DNA from: Piper betle
Lineage: Eukaryota; Streptophyta; Magnoliopsida; Piperales; Piperaceae
Direction: 5' to 3'
NCBI GenBank assembly: GCA_033002965.1
Contig: JAURVB010014006.1
Span: 1-64,000, forward strand
Length of the DNA stretch: 64,000 bases
Part shown: positions 55,619-64,000 of the stretch, piece after piece
How the letters are laid out: each line of letters begins with the position of its first letter
Numbering within the stretch: the stretch's first letter is position 1
The notes under the pieces: generated by a model
Seen by the model: the letters and a program-made list of their open reading frames with translations, nothing else
What the model was told of the DNA's origin: nothing
The model's database searches: none
Position numbers and translations under genes: made by a program

Positions 55619-58180
55619 CCGTGGGTGTAATCATCATCAACAAGGCTAACCAGGAAATAACTCCTCTGGATCTGTTCCAATGATCAAGACTAAAAGTAAG
55701 AGCCATGCAGTAACAAAAATATACTTCTTTGGCAAAAAAACAAGTTAATAATAAAATTTATTTCCAAGGGCATCCTATAACAAGTGCTTTAAATTTAAGG
55801 CTTCTTGATAATGAAGGAGAAAGAACCAAAAGTGTTTGAGACCAGAATGATTAATAACATAAGTAATGTCAGCTTCCTCATTCTTTGATTTAAAATCCTG
55901 ATGTAGTTGTGACTTGATTCTTCAAAAAGACATTTCACTAATGATATTTTTCACTGATTTAGTTGTAACAGGTTAGAGTTGTTCACTAATGATATTTTTT
56001 CACGTGCAAAGCAGTAAAACACAAGTGATTCAATTAATTAGTACCGTCTTCCAATAATTTTCTCGATGCATCTTCTTCCGGAACAAGCATGCCCAGCCCT
56101 CTGTCCATATTTCAAATGCTTCATCCTTCCAAAACAAGAATCTTGCAGGATCCACTACTGTGGGTTGGATCATTTCTTTGAGACGGAAAACTCTCCCAAA
56201 TCACCGCATTTACATCACTTGATCCAGTATTTGTCACACATTTTCCCTCTTTACTCACTGCAATAAAGGTGAGGGAAGACAAGAATGAAATAGCTCGCGC
56301 ACACAGATTTCATCATGGCATACAGATAAGGAAGATTTTTTTGTGAATTCCATAATATCAAAATTATCATAGGCAGTCCAATGATGATTGTTGTATCAGA
56401 TAGAGACATGGCCTTCGTTCATGTGGTTATTCAGGACAGTAGTTTTATGAAGACTGTGAAATTGATTATCATTGTCCTTTTTTCCTGACAAATTACTGGC
56501 AGACATAATGAACATTGTATACAACTTTTTCAGTGTGTGCAACTGTTAACCATTTACATTACAAGGAGAACACAAAATAAATGAAAATTTCTGTTCTAAA
56601 ATCTACTGACCTTAAGCTGATTTTCCATGTTCGGCAAAGTTCTGATTCCATGAGCCAATATCTTCTTGCACATTTCTGTTCCTAGAAGTATGCCATAAGC
56701 TTTTACTGCTTCTTCGTTGTCTTTGATAGCCTCCAAAGCTGATGTTAACTCGGCTGGTACCTTTCATTAAAAAATGATACTATTTTCAGCTTATATTAGA
56801 AAATAATAAACATTATGCAACTTAAACATTCTATCATGAATTCAATTTTTTAACATTTTAATCAAGCACAGACATTCACACAAATCATATTATATAAGAA
56901 AGGTCACAATTATGTTAAGAATAAACAAGAAACTTCTTTAAATTCAGTGTAAAAGGAGGAAATATGTATGTCATTATGTAAAGGAGTCTAAGTGAGTGAT
57001 ACTCATATTTCACAAGATGACCTTCAAGATAAACACTAAATTTTATAATGACCTCCGGGAAGACACTATTTCAACATCATTCTCGAGGAAATATAAACTA
57101 GCTTCTTCTATACATTTTGAAAACTACAGCTTCCTACCATGCAGAAGAAAACTTTGTAACTATTGTGTCTGTAAGCAATAGAGACAACACATACCCATTT
57201 TTTGCAGCACCCTTAAGAATCTAAGGCCTATTGATGTGCCCTTGGTTGCTGATGAAAAAAATCATCAGACACAAATTCAGATTATGAGAACACAACTAAT
57301 GAGACAAATCTTAACATACACAATTAAGACATAAAAAACGAACAAATGCAATATTACCTCAAGACAAACAATTAATATGTTAAGATAGGTGATTATGAAA
57401 ACAAAAAAATGTGAACCTTAACCCGCAAAATTAAGACACAGTAAAAGAAGCCAAACGTCCACACACATTGTATAATCGTGATGTAAGAATTCGGATGATT
57501 CATCATTTAATCTCACTAGGGATCCGCTTTAACTCAAAACTAGGCATACGAACAGCCAATAGAAGCAAAGCAATTCGGAATTCATAGTCATACGAGCATT
57601 GCCAACAAGCAAAATTTCACAACGACATACATTCACTTTCGTAAAAAGCGAATGATGCTACTAACAAAGCATACTAACAGAAAACAAATTCATCACAGAT
57701 CTAGCTCATCCACCGGAGATTCAAATTTGAACTCAGACAACAAATTCCCCAACAACAACAACAACACCACCTGGTTTATCGCCAATTTTCAGATCCATCT
57801 AAAAAACTACATGAATTGGCACAATGCTATTCCAGATCCAACAATCAACAAATCGAAATAAACCTAGCAATCCAACGCAACGTCCGAAAAATGCGCGCGC
57901 CACCAATAATGACGAAACAAGCAAATGAGAGCGGGGGAGAGAAGAGAAGAGTAGCAGACCATGTTCTGCATGCGGTTGGCGATGCCGAGTCCACCGCCGG
58001 CTCCCCAGGTGGTGTCGCAGAAGGCGGGGCCGAAGGAGGCCATGCGCTCCCCTCGGTCGAACAGGTTCTCAGCCCCCCACTCCTCCGTCTTCGGTGGGAA
58101 GCACTCGAACGAGAGCACCGCCTTCTCCCCCTCTTCCCCCACCGCATCCCTGATCTTCGTCTTCGCTCCGTCGGCGCGAG
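55619..58180 (-). pseudogene. MTHFR: Methylenetetrahydrofolate reductase (MTHFR) pseudogene, most exons lost
   Basis: MTHFR reduces methylene-THF to methyl-THF in one-carbon metabolism. Minus-strand remnants in order: exon 1 (about 58180-57960) with KAVLSFECFPPKTEE, MASFGPAFCDTTWGAGG and IANRMQNM, lacking about five residues after WGAGG and with no in-frame ATG found; 56760-56611 with [20 protein letters not shown] and MCKKILAHG, followed by a short deletion; about 56235-56045 with [20 protein letters not shown] in a shifted frame; and 55671-55619 with SYFLVSLVDDDYTHG. The catalytic-barrel middle and much of the C-terminal regulatory domain are missing. Donor GT sites survive on some pieces. 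Confidence 0.8.
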
Positions 58181-58369
58181 CAGTGGCGCCGGGCCGGTGG
58201 CCGAAGCGAACCGGGTTTGGTTTGGAAGTTATACATATATAAGGTTGGGTTGGTTAAAAAAAAGACCGGGTTGATTGGAGTGGGGGTCCCACCTTGCCCA
58301 GAGCTCACCGGTCGCCGAGCCAAGATCGCTAACCGCGAGGGTCACCGGGCTGCCCCACTAATTGTTTAA

Positions 58370-58415
58370 AATAATAATAATAATAATAATAAATAATAAT
58401 AATAATAATAATAAT
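58370..58415. repeat. (AAT)n microsatellite
   Basis: About 15 ATA/AAT trinucleotides with one interruption. Confidence 0.95.
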
Positions 58416-58429
58416 TCATTAATCAAATC

Positions 58430-58870
58430 AAATTGGCCTAACACATAATCATTAAAACAAACAGGAAAGCCCCGAAGGGGTGACCTGAGAACACACGCGC
58501 CGGCAGAGAACCGAGATCCATGATGCATGCCGGCGCCTGTGATCTGAGGAATCACTCCTCCGGGCAGCTAATTCCCTGTTCCTATTCCGCTCATTGTCTT
58601 ACTCTTCTGCATTATTATATAAAATAGTCATGGTTGACAAAACTCATCCTAAGATGTCCATCATCATACTGTCATCATTTGGCAAACCCTGCCATTTGCC
58701 AATTCGCAATCGAAGATGCCAAGTCAATCAGAAATGGGCTTCGATTGAAATAGCTCGTAATAGGCCTACAGATGGGCCTTAAGATCATACCGGAAAAGGC
58801 CCAATAGCCCATTCATGGTGAGGGGTAGTCTAGCCTACTCCTCGCGGGAAGAGAGACGGCCGGCGTCGCC
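58430..58870. other. Intergenic, no gene seen
   Basis: Mixed-composition sequence between the MTHFR and ALG6 relics. No feature recognised. Confidence 0.4.
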
Positions 58871-58879
58871 GGTACCGGA

Positions 58880-61641
58880 GACGGCCGGATGCGGCTTGTG
58901 GCCGTCGCGCTGTTCGCCCTGCTGGTGCGATGAGCAGTATTACTGCACTTGTACTCCGGCGCCGGCCGGCCGGCCGCCGATGTACGGGGATCGAGGGGTA
59001 GCGGCACTGGATGGAGGTGACCGTCAACTTGCCGGCGGGTTCGTGGTAACGTAACTCGTCGGAGACCCGATGGGGTACGGGGGTCTGGACTACCCGCCCC
59101 TCGCCGCCTACCAGAGCTTGGTCCCACCCGCCCTCCTTGGCTCTGGTTTCTTCCCGCGGCCATGAGTCGCCTTTTGGGTACGGCGATAAACGCTCTCTTT
59201 TTCTAATTCCCGAATTCCAAAACCTGTGAATTTGATACGGTAGATATTATATATTAGTAAAAATTGTCTCTTTTTTTGTCATTAGAGTTCTCTGATTGAT
59301 TATATATTTTTTTGTTTATTGTTTAGTTTACAATGTTACTGGTGATGATAATATGCTTATTGTCTCTTTCCAATTTCCATTTATTATTTAACAACAGTCG
59401 ATGTTGTTTCTTTAAGTATTAGATTCGCTTGCAGTTTGTAACTGGCCCGGCATCATTATTGAGCTGGCTTGTAGTTAGCTCTTGACTCAGAGATGCTTGA
59501 TTATTTGGTGTTTTGTTCGCTGGTGTATCATGATGTATCAGATTTACTTTGTTAAAGTGGATTGACAATATAAATAGTATTTTACTACTAATCTACCAGA
59601 AATGAGATTACACTTGTTGGTGAGTTTAATTTGTAAATCTAGTGAATCTCTTCTATCCTTTATTTTTTTGGCCAAGAAGCCTTTGAATCAAAATTTATAC
59701 GGGTGAGATGTGTGTAATCTGATTAACGAGCTTGTACTGTTTTTGGGGTCGTACTGTGAATTGTATAAAAATTATGTTTTTTTGGGTCGTATTGTGAATT
59801 GTATAAAAATTATGTGAATACGATTTATACATTAAAAATTAATGTTTTTAACCCTTTAATGTAGATTCATAGCCCAGATTTACAGGTGTAGTTGAGATTG
59901 CCCACTAACAACCCCCACTCCCCCCCCCAAAGTTTGTGATTGGCATGGAGTTCATACTGAACCTCACGTTCAGTGAGCTTTGATTCCAAAGATGGTTGAT
60001 TAGTTGGTTCTTTTTTTGCTGGTACGTGTTGCAGAAAGTTGCTCATGAGATGGACCGTCTTATCTTCAGATGTACTTATTTTCTTCCCAGCGGCTTTATG
60101 GTTTGTAATTGTGTATTGTTGACGGCATGGCAAAGGTGATGCTGCTATTTGGCTTCTTGCTGTAATTCTATTCAACCCTTCATTGATCACGGCCATTTTC
60201 AGGTACTCAAATAATTGTTTGCATTTTATTAATGTTGGGCAGACAATAAGAAATCTAAGTTTTGTTGTTCGGTTGGTGGCTCAGTACAACTTTATAAGCT
60301 TGGGTTTCACTCTATCCTTGCAAAGCATGAGGTTGTGGCTTCATTTCTTTTCTGCCTTGCACTCAATCACAAATAGGTAATTTTTGTTTTAATGGAAATA
60401 ACATTATTAACCTCAAAATATTGCTAAGGGCAATATGAAAACACTAGCTTGGGATTATGCTACCTTCTGAATTAGTAAGTATAAAAATTTATAAGCATTG
60501 CAGATGAGTGCATATTTTGCACCTGCCTTTTTTGCGCATTTGCTTGGGAAATGCCTTCAGCGCAAGCATCCAATCATAGAGGTGACGAAACTGGTTAGTG
60601 GGTACTTTTGCTGTTATTTGGTGGCCATACCTCTTCTCTTTGGAAGCTGTTCTATAGGTAGATCAACACTTTTTCCTTTTTATTTGTACATTTATGCATT
60701 ACTCTTTCTGCATTGGAAGTTTGTGTATGAAGTGTAAATGCGGTAACTTTGTTATTTCTGTTAAAGGTCCTATACGGATTTAGCTCCTTTTGAAAGGGGT
60801 ATATATGAAGATTATGTTGCTAATTTTTGGTGTGCTACATCAATCGCCATGAAATGGAATAGACATTTTACAACCCAAACCTTGAGTTTTCTTAGTTTTG
60901 GGGCCACTTTTTTACCCTTTACCATCAGTGCTTCAACAAGTAAGAGCACCCAGTGATAAAGGCTTCCTGTATCCACTTCTGAATTATGCCTTGTCATTTT
61001 ATTTATTCTCTTTCCAGGGTAAGCATCTTGATTTGTAACCTTGTTTCTTCGCATAACTGTTGGCACTTTACACCATGTTACCCTGTAAGATACTTATTGT
61101 GGAATGTGAAATTTGCAGTCCATGAAAAGTCAATTCTTCTGCCTCTATTACCTGCAAGCGTTCTTGCATTGGAAGAACCATCCATGTTTCGCTGGTTCAT
61201 GTACTATACAATGTTCTCTATGTTCCCATTTATTCGACGACATACTCTGGTTCTTGCATATGTTGCTCTTCTAGCTCTCTTGGCGCTGGTTTATAGTGCA
61301 CCTGGACAGCCTACCATCAAGGATACATTCACATCTGTATCATTGAAATGGTTTCTGGCATTGCCTTTCTTTGGATCTATTGTACTTCATATATTATATT
61401 TGTGCATGAAGCCTCCCGAGAATTGAAATGGTTTCTGGCATTGCCTTTCTTTGGATCTATTGTACTTCATATATTATATTTGTGCATGAAGCCTGCCGAG
61501 AAGTATCCTTTCATTTTTGAAGCTTTGATAATTATGATATCATTTTGCCATTTCCTGTTGATTGCTGGCTATACCAATGTAAGGCAGTTGATGTTGTCTA
61601 AATTATATAATGAAAGAGAAAGGGAAAAGAAGGCTCTTTAA
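58880..61641 (+). pseudogene. ALG6: ALG6 alpha-1,3-glucosyltransferase pseudogene
   Basis: ALG6 adds the first glucose to lipid-linked Man9GlcNAc2 in the ER membrane. Exon-like blocks: about 58885-59173 (RLVAVALFALLVR, PPMYGD, RHWMEVTVNLPAGSW, MGYGGLDYPPLAAYQSL), 60035-60202 (KLLMRWTVLSSDVLIFFPAA), 60285-60376 (KHEVVASFLFCLALNHK), 60504-60657 (MSAYFAPAFFAHLLGKCLQR), 60767-61018 (FERGIYEDYVANFWCATS) and 61119-61641 (VHEKSILLPLLPASVLALEE). Splice borders persist, but the N-terminal block changes frame several times and has TAG and TAA, block 2 has TGA, block 3 ends in TAG where Gln is expected, block 4 has a shift and a TAG, and block 5 has a shift near 60925. An 80-bp duplication truncates the last exon. 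Not a working gene. Confidence 0.85.
61342..61501 (+). repeat. 80-bp tandem duplication in the ALG6 last exon
   Basis: Copies 61342-61421 and 61422-61501 (attgaaatggtttctggcat...gaagcct[c/g]ccgaga) differ at one base only. Because 80 is not a multiple of three, the first copy reads into TGA right after MKPPEN, while the original tail (KYPFIFEALIIMISFCHFLL) follows the second copy. Confidence 0.95.
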
Positions 61642-61947
61642 TCTTCTATCTCGAGGAAAGCTCTCATTTTCAGCTCCGTTAGTTTTGCTAATTGTGGTAC
61701 TTAAGAGAGTTAAATCCAATGGATCTCTTTGTAATTTTGTACGTGTTTCTTTCCCTGTATTTTCAATGTATTGGTTGAAGAACAATGCCCTTTTCAAGGT
61801 ATTGGTTGAAGGTAACCGAATTTTACGTAATGCTAGGGGTGTTAATTGAGCGAGCGAGCCGAGCTCAATATGTGTTCGAACTCGGCTCGAATAGTTCGAA
61901 ACTCGTTCGAACTCGACTCGAGATCGAACGAGTTTTGGACATACATG

Positions 61948-63036
61948 TAGGGATGGGCATCGGTCGAATAGACATCGGACGAATTATTGTCCGCGTCTGT
62001 CCGAAATTTCGTCGGACAAAATTTGTCCGACTGGCTTCGGATATCGAATTGTCCGTCGGGCCCAAGCAATGTCTGTGGACAGACCAAACCCTCTCTGCCG
62101 CCGCTGCCGCCTGCCGCCGTAGGAGGGTTGGCAATGTCAAAGTAGTGACTGGACGGCCGTGGCGACAGTCGCTGGTGGCAGAATTGACGACGCGAGCAGA
62201 GGGTATCGGCGGCAGAATTGACGACGAGCAGCGATTCCGGCGTCGTGGAGGCCGGGCGACGGCAGGGGCGCTCGGGGCATCAAGGCAACGCTGCGGCGGG
62301 GCCTGGCGGCGAAGATCGGCGGCCGGGCGATGCGGCGGCGGCGGCGGCGGCGGCGGAATCGACGACAAGCAGAGATTCTGGCGTCGTGGAGGCCAGGCGA
62401 CGGCGGCAACACCGCGGCGGGGCTGGAGGCGACGATCGGCAGTCGGGCGACGCGGCGGCGGCGGCGGCAGCGACCACGCAAGGGGGTGGCGCGGTTTAGA
62501 CGGGGAAGATAATGGGTCGGATGTTTGATTGATGGCAATATCGTAAATAAGACTTGACTCGTCAATGTCTCGAGTCAATAATAATAACTAACTCGGAATA
62601 AATCCTAAAAAATCCATAAAATCAGAAAAAATTCCATAAAATAAAATAAACACTACAACATCATGATGACATTCTATAACTAATAACCCACCCAAATTCC
62701 CCATAACACGTCCTAAACTAATTTCACGATCAACTATATATAAAATAAAAAAAATAATTAGTATACTTTCATATATTCTGATAACTCATTCTTTTCTGTT
62801 GTATTCATGATGTTATCATCATATACTTGGGTACGTATGACCCTCATGGCTTGTACACCCGACCAGCGTCAACTCAGTACACATATTCTAAAACATACTC
62901 GACTTGAACCGACGATTGAACCGATCGGTTCATAAGCATAAAACCCTCACTCAAATCACTGATTTTATATTATGTTTATAATGTGATATATTTTTTTCGG
63001 ACAACGGACAAATTTGGACGTCCACGCCCACCCCTA
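61948..63036. mobile_element. Inner hAT-like element with 8-bp TSD
   Basis: Ends TAGGGATGGGCATCGG and, reverse-complemented, TAGGGGTGGGCGTGGACG. Flanks catacatg (61940-61947) and catatatg (63037-63044) form an 8-bp duplication with one change. It lies wholly inside the outer element. Confidence 0.82.
62080..62975 (-). mobile_element. Long-LTR family fragment inside the inner hAT-like element
   Basis: 62550-62975 matches the first part of copy B in reverse (gattttata end, caaccgatcggtt-like, catatacttgggta, ataactcat, the conserved stem at 62553-62579). The adjoining GC-rich tract to about 62080 resembles the family's Pro/Arg-like region, with GGC triplet runs at 62330-62352 and 62451-62470. 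The other LTR end is absent. ORFs here are artefacts of composition. Confidence 0.65.
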
Positions 63037-63433
63037 CATATATGCTCGTTGTTATTTTATCGAGTCGAGTTCGAGTCGAACTACGAGTCGAGTTTAAGTC
63101 GAGTTCGAGTTACAACCGAGTCGAGTCGAGTCGAACACAACCTTGCTCAAGCTCAGCTCGTAAGATTCGAGTTCGAGTCGAGTTTGAGTCGAGCATTTAA
63201 ATGTCGAGTTTCGAGTCGAGTCAAGCCGAGCCGAACGCTAAATGTTCACGAGCTGACTAGCTCAATTAGCAACCCTATGTAATGCGAAGACTCTGTTTTT
63301 TGGTGGGATAAATGAATCTTAAATAGATATATACTGGGAGTTATGATTCGCAATCTATTGAATGCGCGTATTCTATCATAAACAAGATCACGTACCGCAC
63401 TCTGCTTGTTACTAAAACCAATCAAGCAATTGC

Positions 63434-63946
63434 CTATTTGTGTTCAACTTGAGCTAATACTGTGTAGCCACAGCTATGTTCAGAAGGACAGCTGCTATCA
63501 GAATCTTTCTTTTGAAGAGATTCACTGTAAGGGTGGCGGGTGACTCCAGGTCCCTTTGTTGCTCCAAAATCTGTTGCAGAGGAAGAAGCCGACGTTGAGC
63601 TTGTGTTCACGCCCTCACTATGCAGAATCGCTTCTATTTCTTTCACAACTTCACTCATGGTTGGACGGTCTGCAGCAGAGTCTTCTACACATCGCATTGC
63701 CAACTCTACGAACCTTCCAAACCCAAAAAGGTTTGGTGTTTCTCTGATTCTTGGGTCCGTCGTTTCTTTCAAACCATGGAGTAATTCGTTCTTGTTCATC
63801 ATTGTTCTCACCTCCCGGACTACGTATTTGCTTCTCTCTAATGGCGGTCTTCCAGTGATGAGCTCAAGCATGACAATGCCAAAACTGTAGACATCACTCT
63901 TCTCTGTCAACTGCTGAGTCATGTAGTATTCTGGATCCAGATAACC
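63434..63946 (-). CDS. LRR receptor-like kinase, last exon (HPCA1/At5g49760-like, subfamily VIII-1)
   Basis: C-terminal part of a plasma-membrane receptor kinase whose other exons lie beyond the window edge. The exon begins at 63946 after an acceptor (tgtag|ggttat) with GYLDPEYYMTQQLTEKSDVY, the activation-segment end and subdomain IX, then SFGIVMLELITGRPPLERSK, ELAMRCVEDSAADRPTMSEV (subdomain XI Arg present) and a Ser-rich tail. The order of YVVREV after the GRPPLERSK block is typical of the group containing the H2O2 sensor HPCA1. The tail ends QVEHK. Open and apparently functional. Subfamily is from memory of the family. Confidence 0.88.
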   Translation of the reverse strand, partial: GYLDPEYYMTQQLTEKSDVYSFGIVMLELITGRPPLERSKYVVREVRTMMNKNELLHGLKETTDPRIRETPNLFGFGRFVELAMRCVEDSAADRPTMSEVVKEIEAILHSEGVNTSSTSASSSATDFGATKGPGVTRHPYSESLQKKDSDSSCPSEHSCGYTVLAQVEHK

Positions 63947-64000
63947 CTACACAAGGAGGACAACATTGGAAATGGAAATGTGTTAGGCAAGGATGCTACT

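Larger units (their letters stand above)
61834..63277. mobile_element. Outer hAT-like element with 8-bp TSD
   Basis: Ends TAGGGGTGTTAATTGAGC and, reverse-complemented, TAGGGTTGCTAATTGAGC, hAT-type terminal inverted repeats. The flanks cgtaatgc (61826-61833) and tgtaatgc (63278-63285) are an 8-bp target duplication with one C/T change at a CpG. Sub-terminal DNA is full of gagtcgag/ctcgactc motifs (61860-61935 and 63055-63235). No transposase: a non-autonomous element. Confidence 0.85.

Noticed and set aside
57816..58323. Several overlapping ORFs on both strands
   Set aside because: Shadows of the GC-rich MTHFR exon 1 relic.
61785..62578. Frames of 237-247 codons on both strands
   Set aside because: They run through GGC/GCG triplet repeats and transposon ends, with Arg/Gly/Ala strings and no domain.

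Overview
This is nuclear DNA of a flowering plant: spliced genes with GT-AG introns and few, widely spaced genes set in AT-rich DNA full of nested retrotransposons. Small pentatricopeptide-repeat (PPR) families, a chromovirus and an endogenous caulimovirid relic are also plant features. A very GC-rich single-exon gene (SKU5-like) next to ordinary AT-rich genes resembles the bimodal GC content of monocots, so a monocot is my best guess; this is inference only.

Layout. 1-3.7 kb: a decayed LINE and a TRIM-like remnant. 4.8-11.8 kb, minus strand: a nine-exon ethanolamine-phosphate cytidylyltransferase gene (PECT1-like). 14.5-17.4 kb: an intact eight-exon TLC-domain membrane protein gene. 18.6-36.4 kb: a repeat block with a broken Tekay/Del-type Ty3/gypsy chromovirus (21.3-26.4 kb), three copies of a long-LTR family, TRIM elements in both orientations, and a caulimovirid movement-protein relic split by a solo LTR. 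37.1-39.6 kb: a mitochondrial calcium uniporter (MCU) gene. 40.4-43.1 kb: a large foldback element built of about 92-bp monomers. 43.4-45.5 kb: a seven-exon small PPR gene, whose partial copy lies at 51.4-52.2 kb. 48.5-50.7 kb: an intronless 717-aa P-class PPR gene. 52.9-54.5 kb, minus: an SKU5-similar multicopper-oxidase-like gene. 55.6-58.2 kb, minus: a decayed MTHFR copy. 58.9-61.6 kb: a decayed ALG6 glucosyltransferase copy with an 80-bp tandem duplication. 61.8-63.3 kb: nested hAT-like elements. 63.4 kb to the window edge, minus: the last exon of an LRR receptor kinase of the HPCA1-like group.

The genes do not form a pathway; they are unrelated housekeeping genes. A repeated theme is frame damage. 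PECT1-like, MCU and SKU5-like each fit their family length exactly except for one to three 1-2 base indels in short runs (C5, A7, a GA repeat, G runs), which looks like consensus error. ALG6 and MTHFR instead carry in-frame stops, lost exons and deletions, and are true pseudogenes. The window may be a fractionating duplicated segment, with some assembly error on top.

The most interesting structures are the 92-bp-monomer foldback element, the hAT-in-hAT nest with readable 8-bp target duplications, the three-LTR tandem TRIM, and the 80-bp duplication in ALG6. I found no rRNA, tRNA or CRISPR feature.
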